NCBI GenBank assembly: GCA_009746045.1
Contig: RPFO01000015.1
Coordinates: forward strand, 1,636,529-1,700,528
Length of the DNA: 64,000 nt
Direction of reading: 5' to 3'
Source of the DNA: Mesostigma viride
Taxonomy: Eukaryota; Streptophyta; Mesostigmatophyceae; Mesostigmatales; Mesostigmataceae
In this document: piece by piece, positions 37,459-46,514 of the stretch
Position numbering within the stretch: position 1 is the first letter of the stretch
Layout of the letters: every line of letters begins with the position of its first letter
Made by a program: the position numbers and the translations under genes
Notes under the pieces: model-generated
Database searches by the model: none
The model's input: only the letters and a program-made list of their open reading frames with translations
What the model was told of the DNA's origin: nothing

Positions 37459-38299
37459 TGTTTGGATTGGGAGAGGAAACTAATGGGTTTTACACAATGC
37501 CTTGTGCTTGGCCTTGCTACCCACACACCTTGCAGGTGCTGAAAGAAAGAGAGGTTGAAGACAATTTACGTGGAAGAATAAATGGCTTTATTAGAATATA
37601 ATAGTTGGAGAAGAGCTTGAATGGAGGTTGAATGGAGGTTGAATGGAGGTCGAATGGAGGTTGAATGGAGGTACCTGCCCTTAGGGGGCAGTTTCCTTTT
37701 ATACCTTTTAGGCTAGGAAGGATGACATCAGCAATGACATCATCACATAAGCTTGTAGAAACATCCTAGCATATTCCTAGCATATTCCCAGCATATTCTC
37801 AGTATATTCCAGGAATATTCCTGGCATATTCTTAGAACATTCCTAGAACATTCTAGACATGATCCAATGAGCTGGCATAATAGCTAGATGCCAAGTGTCT
37901 ACGTAATAATGTGCCACATAACATAATTAATAAAGTGACACATCTCTTCTCCTTGGAGTGACAAGTGTCATGCAATGAGTCTACCCACTTGTCATCATGT
38001 AAGTGATAACATGTGTCATCATGAGCTGCCAACACTTGTCAGCTCATGGACCAAACACTTGTCCAATAGGCCATAGCACCACTTGTCAATCAAATACGTG
38101 ATGCTACTAGGCTGACTCAGGTTACAAGTCATCCATGTCCAAGTATAGGACTATGGCACATGAATATTGATCAGCTCATTGAGCCCAATTCATCTAGCTT
38201 ATCAAAGCTATCAAATTCCCAGTCCATATGGAATAAATCCAACAAGAAATAAATCAGGCTGGGATATATTGTGGCCAGGTGGATATAATATCCCTAACA
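37459..38299 (-). repeat. C2 5' LTR (841 bp)
   Basis: Same as 33031-33871 apart from one visible base. Includes the CCAGGAATATTCCTGG palindrome and the TATAAAAG box (minus strand). Confidence 0.9.
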
Positions 38300-38477
38300 T
38301 CCCTAACCTCTGACCCTTTAGGTTTACCTTTACCCCTTGTTTTAGGCGCCATGGTTACCGTACCACAACCACAAGAAGAGAAGGAAGCAAAAACAAAGGT
38401 CAAGACAACATCTACTGTCTATTATTATATAATACTATTACTATTATAGATGAGCCCCTCTAATCACTATGGCCCCG

Positions 38478-38906
38478 TCACTGGGTGCTGGGTGGCTGGC
38501 TAGCGTGCGTGCTAATCGACAGCTGGTTAAAGGTGACGGTAACCTGCTGCGTGGCTGTAGTGTCCTCTACCCTAGCCAGTGCACTGGTATGTGCGTACCT
38601 ACGCCCCCTAGATGCAGGACGTGCCCTGGGCCTAATCTCTAGCGGTGGGGCTTCTACATGTAATCCTACGGGACGTGTCATGTGTGCCTGGATAAACAGA
38701 TCTGCTTCCCATGCTGTCCCGAACCCCTTAAAAATAGCCCTATGTCTATCTACTATGTTGTTCCTGCAGTCTACCCAGCTATAAAAAATCCCTACCTTGC
38801 CTGTGCCCCCATCATGTGCCAATGCGTAGTATAATTGCCTAGACCCATCACTGTCCCATCCCCTAATAAGTGCCCCAGTATGCCTAATATTATTATTATT
38901 AGACAT
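38478..38906 (-). CDS. G1 ORF0: viroplasmin / RNase H1 N-terminal-like protein
   Basis: 142 codons from ATG 38906 (MSNNNNIRHTGALIRGWD). Residues ~24-75 read LYYALAHDGGTGKVGIFYSW, VDCRNNIVDRHRAIFKGFGT, AWEADLFI. This matches the Cauli_VI / RNase H1 N-terminal pattern: aromatic-A, G[IV][FY]..W..C...V, A.[FY]K.F.t..EA..F. In RNase H1 this fold binds RNA-DNA hybrids; in caulimoviruses it is part of the inclusion-body protein. The ORF lies between the PBS and gag with its own start. The tail is low-complexity and ends in a short VTVTFNQLSI stretch. G3 shows the end of a frame in the same position at the window edge. Confidence 0.75.
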   Translation of the reverse strand: MSNNNNIRHTGALIRGWDSDGSRQLYYALAHDGGTGKVGIFYSWVDCRNNIVDRHRAIFKGFGTAWEADLFIQAHMTRPVGLHVEAPPLEIRPRARPASRGRRYAHTSALARVEDTTATQQVTVTFNQLSISTHASQPPSTQ

Positions 38907-39457
38907 GCCACGTCTGTTGCATGCAGGCAGGGATAGGCAGAGAAGAAGGAACCTTGAGTACCTCTAGTGAGTGACCATCACCTGCTCACAAGGGTTGCCA
39001 ACAGGCCCTATAATCTAAGAACGCAACGACATTACGTAGACAGGAAAACCTGTCAGCACAAGGGAGTAACAACGTGACAACCCGCCCGTGTACCGGGCCC
39101 CAGCACGTAAGCCACTCCCGCGGAGTCCCTCGCAAGCCAGCCTGTACGGTTATGGCCTGCGTGAACCAACGAGCGAGGCCGGTGTACCCAGAGCCAGCGC
39201 TCACAGCACAAACATGAAAACGACAAGAAAACAGGGCGGGGAGCACACAACACCGCTCTACGCGTGCAGAGAGAGACGGGACAGAGCGAGCAATATGGCT
39301 GCTGCGCGCCCTACAACCACCATGGCTGCGTGCCCACCTATTTGCTGCGGATGCGATATTATCGTTTCTTGCCGTCTTGGTGCAGATCACCGATTCTCGT
39401 CAGGCAGATCACGAGGCCCTGCCCGCTCTGTACGAGCTAGGGCGGCCCTAGACGAAT
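38907..39457 (-). other. G1 leader between PBS and ORF0
   Basis: About 550 bases without a conserved frame. Short open frames occur on both strands but none resembles a known domain. Confidence 0.5.
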
Positions 39458-39469
39458 CCTCCGATACCA
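39458..39469 (-). promoter_or_regulatory. G1 primer-binding site
   Basis: Minus strand TGGTATCGGAGG, one base after the LTR end CGTAACA. Confidence 0.8.
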
Positions 39470-39470
39470 G

Positions 39471-40081
39471 TGTTACGAGCCGCACCAGCGGCTCTGAAAG
39501 ACCCTGGTCTAGCGTGGGTTACGCCTGAATGAACTCGGAATCTGCTATCCGCCCGGACTACGTGAATGTAGCCCTGAATTCTAGCCAGTACGCGGAATTA
39601 CTAGCTAGGCCCTGAATGCACAACTAGATAAATTATGCATATACATGGAATGCACGAAGGGCGTTAGTGCAGCCCAGATTTGACCCCTGGTTCGGCAGAC
39701 GAGTTTTACTCAAGTCGATTTCATTCCAAACCAAAGATAGGAAGCCATTGTCACCTACGACATTTGTCCAAGACGGCGTGCATGCCAGCGGGTCGGCCGG
39801 GGGCCGAACCTCTAGCGCTGCAATGAATATCAGCCGTAGATGTACATAGTATCCGCCAGTCTGGCACCCGGAACCTGGCAGTCCCGGGTACAGACCAGTA
39901 ACACACCAAACCGACAGCAAAGCCACGGGTATTTGGCCGGCTGATGGAATAACTCGGCCAAGTCCCCGAATCTAACGTAATAACCATCGAAAGTCTCAAA
40001 CAATATCAAAATGACTTTCGACTGACCAAACTAATTTATTTTAGGAATTGTTACGCCCAAACATGGGTTAGGGCCGTAACA
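39471..40081 (-). repeat. G1 5' LTR (611 bp)
   Basis: In element orientation TGTTACGGCCCTAACCC ... GCGGCTCGTAACA, with short inverted ends TGTTACG/CGTAACA. The PBS follows. The outer end meets K1 pol codons. No matching 3' LTR exists in the window. Confidence 0.75.
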
Positions 40082-40083
40082 CC

Positions 40084-42009
40084 AGCTATCAGTTTGTGTC
40101 TGACTTCAGTGGCCGGGTACACGTGAAGGTACTGGGTGAGGTATCTATTCCTATCCTTGGACAGGACACTGCTTTTTGTGTCTTGGAGGGCTATCAGGGA
40201 CCTGCTCTTCTGGGGCAGAATTTCCTATGCCAGGATGGGGTAGTGATCACGTCCTCTCTCCTGACTCAGGAAGGGGCTGGTCAGGTCCCACTGATTACTT
40301 TCAGGACCACTCATCTATCACGTGCAGTAACCAGGACGGTTAAGCGTGTGCAAGTGTGCCAGGGGCAGGAGCCCTTGGTTGATGACCTCATATTGCCAGC
40401 TGCTAGTCATCCAAGCAGTTTGGGCATTGGTCCTCACTCACTTGCTGGACACAGCCCTATCAACTACCAAGGCCTGGTGAAGCTCATGTCCTCTCCCATT
40501 ATGTGTCCCCAGGTCACACTGGGTCTGATTAAATCTGGGGAGGACTGGATCTCCAAGAAATGCGTGGAACCTGTCAATGACCTGCCTCCTGCACGACGTC
40601 TACTCAAGCTCAAGTTTGTCATCAAGATGAAGGAGGTGGACGGGGTCAAGGTACCACATGTCAGGCCAGTGCTGAATGAGTTCAAGGGTACTGGTGAGTG
40701 CACTGCTGAGGAGTTATATACCCCTGGCATGCTGCATGACACTTGGAGGCTGCTGCTGTGTGTATTTCTAGGCCTTCTCAACAAGGGCTTGGACTATGGC
40801 TCAGTGGTGGTAGACTTCAAGAGGGCATTTCTGGAGGAGGATGCAGAAGATGTGGCACAGGAAAAGTGGGAGGGCAAGACGCCTTTCTATGTTAGGGTGC
40901 CTGCTGTATGGAAAAGGGACATCCACACGGAGTTCCTTAAAATCCTCAAGGGCCTGGAGGGCCTGAGGTCAAGTCCAATAATCTGGAGGGAGACTCTCAA
41001 CCGTTTCCTGAAGGAGCATTGCAACTTGAAGATCTCTCCTGTAGACCCCTGTCTGTTTCTGGGGCAATGGGAAGGCCTACCAGTGTATGCTTCGCTGCAC
41101 GGAGATGACCTGCACCTGCTGGCTCCCACGTCGTGGCTTAAGGAGCTAATCTCCATCATTAAGTCCAAGTTTCCTCTGGGTAGGGAGCAATGGCAGGTGG
41201 AGAATGAGCCTCTGCTGTTTGTGGGCATGGAGGCCACACTGGTGAAGAAGGGGGGGAGTGGCGTATGCTGCTGGTGGGGGGTTAATGATTATCAAGAAAC
41301 CCTCATTAGCAAGCTTCCTCCAACCATCACACAGGCACTGTGTCCTATGGTCAGGGGCATGGTTGCTTGGGTGGCAGGCATTTCCAGGCCAGACCTTATG
41401 GTCATAGCCAGGTTGCCTGATGACATGCTGATGGAGCTAGGGTCTGCCAAGGTGGCTGATCAGGTCAGGGCTTCATCTGGCATTCTGTTGTCTGCAGTGG
41501 ATTTATCACAACCCATTTGCATGGAGCTGTATGTGGATAGCTCAATGGACAGCAGGCAGGTCTCCAAGGTCAGGGGCAGGGCTGCAGGGCTCTTTGTGCT
41601 CAGACAGGAAGGCCTGGGGAGTTTGGTGAGCTGGTTTAGTCGCCTGCACAAACGGGTGGCTGTCAGCAGTGATGTGGCAGAATGCAGGGCTATTTGTGAA
41701 GGCATTCACACAAGCCTTTATCTGAAGGAGTTGCTTCATCAGATGACTTCTAACACTCCTTGGCCACTTCAGGTTACCACTCTTCTCAAAACAGACTCCA
41801 TGGGGATGGTGCAATTTGTGCACAGGCAGATGGCCAGAAGTAGGGACTTGGATTATCTCCTTCTTAAGGAATTGTCCTCCTTGGCCAATATTGAGCATAT
41901 CCCTGGGGTTGACAATCCTGCTGATGCTTTGACCAAGCTAGTGCAGAAGGCAGCAGTGCAATACAAGGTTCTTCAGTCTCTGATGGACCCATCTCAGCAA
42001 GCTGTCTAA
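40084..42009 (+). CDS. K1 pol: end of protease-like region, RT, RNase H
   Basis: 642 codons remain. First VSDFSGRVHVKVLGEVSIPI and GYQGPALLGQNFL (C-terminal half of a retropepsin-like fold), then ~120 residues of linker. The copia RT follows: LKFVIKMKEVDGVKVPHVRP, YTPGMLHDTWRLLLC, SVVVDFKRAFLEEDAED, SSPIIWRETLNRFL, and a catalytic box ASLHGDDLHLL (HGDD for YVDD). RNase H: MELYVDSSMDSRQVSKVRG, SSDVAECRAICEGIHTSLYL, KTDSMGMVQFVHRQ, VDNPADALTKL. The frame is intact from the G1 junction to TAA 42007-42009. Confidence 0.88.
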   Translation, partial: SYQFVSDFSGRVHVKVLGEVSIPILGQDTAFCVLEGYQGPALLGQNFLCQDGVVITSSLLTQEGAGQVPLITFRTTHLSRAVTRTVKRVQVCQGQEPLVDDLILPAASHPSSLGIGPHSLAGHSPINYQGLVKLMSSPIMCPQVTLGLIKSGEDWISKKCVEPVNDLPPARRLLKLKFVIKMKEVDGVKVPHVRPVLNEFKGTGECTAEELYTPGMLHDTWRLLLCVFLGLLNKGLDYGSVVVDFKRAFLEEDAEDVAQEKWEGKTPFYVRVPAVWKRDIHTEFLKILKGLEGLRSSPIIWRETLNRFLKEHCNLKISPVDPCLFLGQWEGLPVYASLHGDDLHLLAPTSWLKELISIIKSKFPLGREQWQVENEPLLFVGMEATLVKKGGSGVCCWWGVNDYQETLISKLPPTITQALCPMVRGMVAWVAGISRPDLMVIARLPDDMLMELGSAKVADQVRASSGILLSAVDLSQPICMELYVDSSMDSRQVSKVRGRAAGLFVLRQEGLGSLVSWFSRLHKRVAVSSDVAECRAICEGIHTSLYLKELLHQMTSNTPWPLQVTTLLKTDSMGMVQFVHRQMARSRDLDYLLLKELSSLANIEHIPGVDNPADALTKLVQKAAVQYKVLQSLMDPSQQAV

Positions 42010-42291
42010 GCTGGTGCCTGGTTATAGGGCATTGGAGAGCAGATTGTGTGGTAGTGTCAGCATTGTGACTGGCATAATACCTGTATTCTAGTCTGTACTA
42101 AGGCTCATGGACCATGGTACACCCACTCTGATTTTATTCAGGATACAGCCAGGTTTTGGCTGGGGTTCATGCTGTTGACTACACAAGGTTGACAGGTCCA
42201 TTACAGACCATGTATTCTATTTTAAAAGAAATGTATATTTGTACATACTTCTCACAATGGTCTGGGAACCTTCATACTGGGGTTTATAGGG

Positions 42292-42308
42292 CAGGGTTCG
42301 ATTCCCTG
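42292..42308 (+). promoter_or_regulatory. tRNA T-arm-like hairpin in K1 3' UTR
   Basis: CAGGG-TTCGATT-CCCTG: 5-bp stem and 7-base loop identical to a tRNA T-loop and Pol III B-box core. K2 has TGGGG-TTCGATT-CCCCA at the matching place, so the loop is constant while stem pairs change together. No acceptor or anticodon arm could be paired around it. Confidence 0.5.
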
Positions 42309-42450
42309 GTATTATGTTTCTACAAGCTGGCCTGTTCAGGTGTTTGCCTGTTCAGACTTCCCTAGTTCCTTAGGGCAGGATTTAATTGTTGCCTATGTGT
42401 TTCATTTTGTCATTTGTATACTGTGGCAGTTTACCATCTGGCAAGTAGAC

Positions 42451-42471
42451 GGGCGCCGTAAGACGGGCGCC
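42451..42471 (+). repeat. Paired GGGCGCC motif in K1 3' UTR
   Basis: GGGCGCC at 42451-42457 and 42465-42471, 14 bases apart. K2 has the same pair 15 bases apart (60649, 60664), about 155 bases after the T-arm-like hairpin in both. Confidence 0.55.
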
Positions 42472-42959
42472 AATAGACCCCTGTTGAGAGAATGACAGGC
42501 AAACTATTGTAATACGCCTTACTTTGTCAAGTGGTATTTTAATTGTCATGGATTTATTGTACTTATATTGAATATGTACTGGGTTTTATGGGATTAGTAT
42601 CTGGGATTAATGTAACTCACCGCCAGAAGGTCATTGTACTGGAGGCTCTACCGAGGTGATGGGATTAATTATTGGAGAAGACCTCATAGAATTAACCTGT
42701 ATGTATTTAATTTTGTGTGTTTCTAATATCTGGTGGTACTCTGTAATGCCACTTCCATAGGTTTTTATCCATTTCTCATGGAATGGTTTTCCCTGTGGCA
42801 GATCTGTTTCTTTTCCAGTTCCTTAAAAGAAAAGGCTGGGGGAATGGCAATGGCCATTAAAGACATCTGTCCAAGCTTCAAGCTGGAGTGAAGGACATTT
42901 CAAGCTACTTCAAGGGTCCCTGGCAGGGGATGTGATCCCTAAAGAAAAGAAGGGATTGG

Positions 42960-43577
42960 AGTTAACGTAAAGGATTTACATTAGATGGATAGAGATTGTT
43001 ACGCTCTTTCCAACGTACGGCACCTTGAACGCCTCATTTGGTTACGGGACGTAAAAGTTATGACGTTTCCTAGGCTGTGCCGACAGTACCCGGCGCGCCA
43101 CTGTGGGCGCGTACGGACACAGGATGTACAAGTGTCACTTTGATAGTCCGCAGGACGTTGACAGGACTTGTACAGGACTTGATGGTCAATTGATAGGTAG
43201 GCGCGCTGTAGCGCGCCAGGACCTATGAGACAATTGATGCTGAGCAGCGTACGGATAGGTCCACAGGACTAGCCGTATGGACAATTGATAGATCTGCGCG
43301 CCAAAGACGTGCCAGAGTCTGTGTAATCAATTGATTGACAGTTCAGCTGTGACAGTGCAGCTGAATACTTGGACGCGTCCCTAGCAACCTATATGTGTGA
43401 CTTGGTAGCACCGGGACGCTAGTTCTTGCGTGCACGTTCTCTTGGCACTGCGACCCTGTCGCCTGTGCTGCGTGCAGTCTTGGAAGTGACGTGACTTACG
43501 TCTGTGTTCCTTATTCATAATAAAGGCAACATTCCTGCAAGAACCATGGCGGAATTCTGTGCAACCCTCTCACAACT
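42960..43577 (+). repeat. K1 3' LTR (about 618 bp)
   Basis: Starts AGTTAACG right after the purine tract. Shares TAGATGGAT and CTTTCCAACG with the K2 LTR at similar positions. Ends CACAACT where G3 ORF3 resumes. The end is set by the ORF3 homology and by the AACT ending seen in K3a. Confidence 0.65.
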
Positions 43578-44181
43578 CCCGGTAGGCACACTGCAGGGTC
43601 TGACGTCGTGCCGGTGCGACGAGCAAGAACATGAGGCGCGGATAGGCCATGAGGGCCGACATCGTAACCACGCAACGGTTGCAGGCGCAGCTGGGTGCGT
43701 GGTCCTCCCAAGCTGTCCCTACCGCCACATTCCCTCGAGTCGCCGTCCGGGTCTCGACTTTGAACCCGCAGTGCCTTTGCACGGATTTGCGGAACTTCTC
43801 GTGTAGATCGCGGGGCCACTCCAGAACCGAGGCGGCCAGGTAGTCTTGGTCGGCCTTGCCATGCCTGCGCCATCGACGCGCCAAGAACACGCCCTCCTGG
43901 CCGTAGTCGGGCAGAAAGACCCGCGGATTAAAGGTCTCACGGTTGTTCTCGTTGGCGGTCGCAGCTATATCCGACCCCTGCTCCTTCATGTCTTCCGACC
44001 GTCGTCTCTTGCCACAACTGGAAGTCGGCGCGAACCCTGCAGGCTCCTCCGGGGAGGCTGGGGGTGTGAACCGCACCAAAGGACTGCTGGAGTCACTACC
44101 TATGGGGCTGGGGCGGAATCGGGTCTCCTCCGGGGAGTACGCCTGTTGTACAAGGAATGACCACGAGCAGCAAGGCAACAC
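43578..44181 (-). CDS. G3 ORF3, cut by K1
   Basis: Homologous to G1 ORF3: basic RRWRRHGKADQD, then HEKFRKSVQRHCGFKVETRT, AVGTAWEDHAPSCACNRC, and SALMAYPRLMFLLVAPARRQ. The frame is open from about 44181, with no early ATG; a CAG at the upstream edge might be a splice acceptor. K1 interrupts it after CAYR. After removal of L1 it lies directly downstream of the integrase stop. Conservation of the Cys pair and the AYPRL block between two diverged elements supports a real protein. Function unknown. Confidence 0.6.
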
Positions 44182-44260
44182 CTGTGAGTACCGGTGTCAT
44201 ACCGACTAGTGTACTGTGTACCTGTGGTATGTACATACCTCTATATGTGTATGTACATAC

Positions 44261-44834
44261 TGTCAAAATTCCAGACGGTGGCAAGGCTTAAAGATCGAAT
44301 GTATATTGCTTTACTGATTTAATAATTATTGACTTTGTATCTGGAACCAAACCGGTGCTGCGACAAAGGAGCATCCGAGGCTAAATGGAAAGCACTTTGC
44401 AAGGGCAAAGGTGGCGGCTCAATATTGGCCGTTGATGCACATCATTCACCACGTGATTCTAGTCTAAGACAGGTACTCTAACATGTATGTTTGTTTTCTT
44501 TCCCTGACTTGTAAAGAGACCAGAATTAATAGCTCAACTTTAAGTGTCGCCAGACACTGCAGGTTATTACCCCACAGCGGTACACAGTATGTCTGACGCA
44601 TAATTCAGTCCCACATTAATGCTGTCCACTGTGGGCCATAACTACACAAATGGTCATATCTTTTCAACCAGTTGTCAGAATGAGAAAATTCCACTTGCAA
44701 AGTTGATCAGCTCAACGAGCTTGATCCAACCATGATGTCAAATGTAGCAGAAAGTAGTCATATAAGTTCCGGTATACCCGAAACTAGCACACTCAATAAT
44801 AAGACTGTCAGGCATATTGGGGCATATCCTGACA
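44261..44834 (-). repeat. L1 3' LTR (574 bp)
   Basis: Element orientation starts TGTCAGGATATGCCCC at 44834 directly after the purine tract (44835-44842). Confidence 0.9.
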
Positions 44835-45355
44835 CCCCCCTTGCATACAATGTGCCTGTTCCCCCCTTGCTCAGAGAGACCTATAGCTAGTGAGGGTATA
44901 GCCGGGTACACTCCCCTGGCACCCCCCTTACACGGCTATCTGGTTGGTGCTGAGAGGAGACTGGATGACTGTAGCCCCCAGGTGTCCCTGGGAGTGCGCC
45001 ACAGTGGCTGTCGCTTGGAGAATGCCGGTGACCCTAGAAAGACATCCGGTGGCCCCCAGGTGTCCCTGGGAGTGCGCCACAGGAGGAAAGAACACAGGTT
45101 GACTGGTTGATGCTGGTACTGCAGTACTGGTCACTGCTGGCTGCTGGCATGGAGACCTGTCGCCTGTCACGTCTGGCAGGGCGGGCTACTAGCCGCTAGC
45201 GATGCAGGAGGGCCAGGGGACGGGTTGGGGGGGGCTGGCTGCTGTCGCCTGCTGCAGTGCAGGTTGAAAAGCTCCAGGGCCCACGTCTGGTGCTAGCTGG
45301 GCCCAGCTGGCTGCTACCCCTTGTTCCCGGTCCCGGAGGGAGCTGGATAAGACGT

Positions 45356-46236
45356 TTAGAAGCAGAAACCGGGGGGGAGGTCGGGGGCCTCCTGGGAGGG
45401 CGCAGGGGTGTCGGTGGTGTGGTGGACGCCGGTGTTGCCGCGAGTGTTGCGCAGGTGGGGATACTTCCACCAGCAGGTCGGCTCCTGGTGGGAGGTGCGA
45501 CCGCAGTGGGTGCAGCTGGGCCGCTGGGCCCCGCCATTGTGACCGCCACGCCCCCTGCCACGGCCGGTTCCACGGCCACCGCGTCCAGAGTGGGAGGTAT
45601 GATACACCCCGGTGGCCTCCGCGGAATCTTTGTTACCGTGAACGAGGTCCCATGCCTTAAGAAGTGCCGCCTTAGTTTCCTGTAGGGTGATACGTCCCCG
45701 AGGTTTAATTGTGCAAGGGACGGAAGCAAATCCTCGGTCACGCCGGCGAGCAGATTCTCGTCCAGATCCTCGGGTGCCATTTTGGCGCCGGTGGCAATCA
45801 GGTCGTTATAAGTTAATTCCCCGTCGGTTATATATTGCCGCATTGTGACGCCGGGTTCCAGTTTCATACGATTGAGCTTGCGGCGTAGTGCTCGCCGGTT
45901 GCTCATCTGCAGTTTGAGATGCTCATATTCTTCACAGATGCGATGATATGCCACGCTGCCAGTTTTCTGAGTAACACTGTTTGCCACTTTGAGTGCCGGT
46001 CCAATGAGGCACTGACAAAGGGCCGCAAAAAGAATCAGGTCGCGTTCCTCATTGACCTCGGTGCCAAGCAGGACAGACAGCATCCCGAATGCTGTCACTA
46101 CGGCCAGAAAAGGAATCTTCGTGTTATCCCACTTTACTGGGTCGAGGCCGTCGAACTGTGTAATATTTTTGCAGGCCTGTAAGATGTTGAGATCTTTCGT
46201 CGCTTTCGTAGCTGCTGCTGTCGCGGCTGCGGACAT
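45356..46236 (-). pseudogene. L1 gag, copia type, one frameshift
   Basis: Starts MSAAATAAATKATKDLNILQ (ATG 46236). ITQFDGLDPVKWDNTKIPFL, CEEYEHLKLQMSNRRALRRK, LEPGVTMRQYITDGELTYND and LLPSLAQLN are UBN2-type gag. Near 45705 the frame shifts by one; the continuation (RITLQETKAALLKAWDLVHG, then Gly/Arg-rich, then knuckle CTHCGRTSHQEPTC) ends at 45356. The shift might be decay or a sequencing error. No protease follows. Confidence 0.8.
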
Positions 46237-46499
46237 GATTGTCTCGGCAAGGTTAAAATCTGGTCACAACCGAGAAAACCGGAGACGCTCAATCCGTAAT
46301 GGTAAAGATTAATATTAATATGCGACGATGGTTGAGAACAGCGAATACGAGATAGAGACGATCGTCCAAATACTGGAGTTCTTGAATTTCGATACAGGGA
46401 AGCCCTTCAAGAATATGCACGACTGGCATAAAGTGCCGTCGGATTCAGGGAGTCAATTTGCCCGATAAATGGGACCAGTTGTAGCAATTTAGTTGGCCA

Positions 46500-46514
46500 C
46501 CCCGCTCGATACCA
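46500..46514 (-). promoter_or_regulatory. L1 primer-binding site
   Basis: TGGTATCGAGCGGGG (minus strand) right after the LTR end TTTTGACA; similar to the TGGTATCGGAGG sites of C1, C2 and G1. Confidence 0.8.

Larger units (their letters stand above)
33031..38299 (-). mobile_element. C2: non-autonomous copia-type element, TSD TCCCT
   Basis: Two 841-bp LTRs (33031-33871, 37459-38299) differ at one site I can see (CACAGAAGC versus CACATAAGC), so insertion is very recent. TCCCT flanks at 33026-33030 and 38300-38304. The PBS is at 37447-37458, and the purine tract CTAAGGGGGG (minus) abuts the 3' LTR at 33872. Coding is gag-protease as in C1, with a gag deletion of about 105 residues, a frameshift and a hAT-like MITE. 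No RT or integrase. Confidence 0.9.
4756..40081 (-). mobile_element. G1: Ty3/gypsy chromovirus with five nested insertions
   Basis: Reading right to left: 5' LTR (39471-40081), tRNA-Met-type PBS, ORF0 with a viroplasmin-like domain, gag, protease, RT, RNase H, integrase, chromodomain-like tail and ORF3. Inserted in it are C2 (5' gag), G2 (gag), K3a (RT), a 655-bp element (RNase H) and an inverted-repeat DNA element (integrase). With these set aside, the pol frame is continuous across all three pol junctions. The 3' LTR is missing because the 3' end is cut at 4756. The 5' LTR abuts K1 pol at 40082, so G1 inserted into K1; CCAGC at 40082-40086 would be the target-site copy. Confidence 0.85.
42010..42959 (+). 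other. K1 3' UTR and polypurine tract
   Basis: No coding frame. Contains the T-arm-like hairpin (42292-42308), the paired GGGCGCC motif (42451-42471) and, just before the LTR, the purine tract AAAGAAAAGAAGGGATTGG (42941-42959). K2 has the same order. Confidence 0.65.
40082..43577 (+). mobile_element. K1: 3' half of a copia-like element
   Basis: Starts abruptly inside the protease-like region at the G1 LTR, then RT, RNase H, a 3' UTR and 3' LTR (AGTTAACG ... CACAACT, 42960-43577). Its right edge splits ORF3 of G3 at codons CAYR. The gag/integrase half should lie beyond the far end of G1 but is missing there (breakpoint at 4139). It is the same lineage as K2. Confidence 0.8.

Noticed and set aside
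38478-38906. Endogenous caulimovirus, suggested by the viroplasmin-like domain
   Set aside because: The ORF sits between a chromovirus PBS and gag, and the element has integrase and chromodomain, which caulimoviruses lack.
39088-39528. Plus-strand frame of 146 codons in the G1 leader and LTR
   Set aside because: Runs antisense to the element across PBS and LTR with no recognisable domain.
41086-41130. RNA virus polymerase, suggested by the GDD motif
   Set aside because: Flanking motifs (VDFKRAFL, copia RNase H, purine tract, LTR) are those of a copia RT.
42292-42308. Complete tRNA gene in K1 (and at 60496 in K2)
   Set aside because: Only the T-arm pairs; no acceptor, D or anticodon arm could be found around it.
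45257-45685. Plus-strand Gly/Ala-rich frame in L1
   Set aside because: Antisense shadow of the GC-rich zinc-knuckle region of gag.
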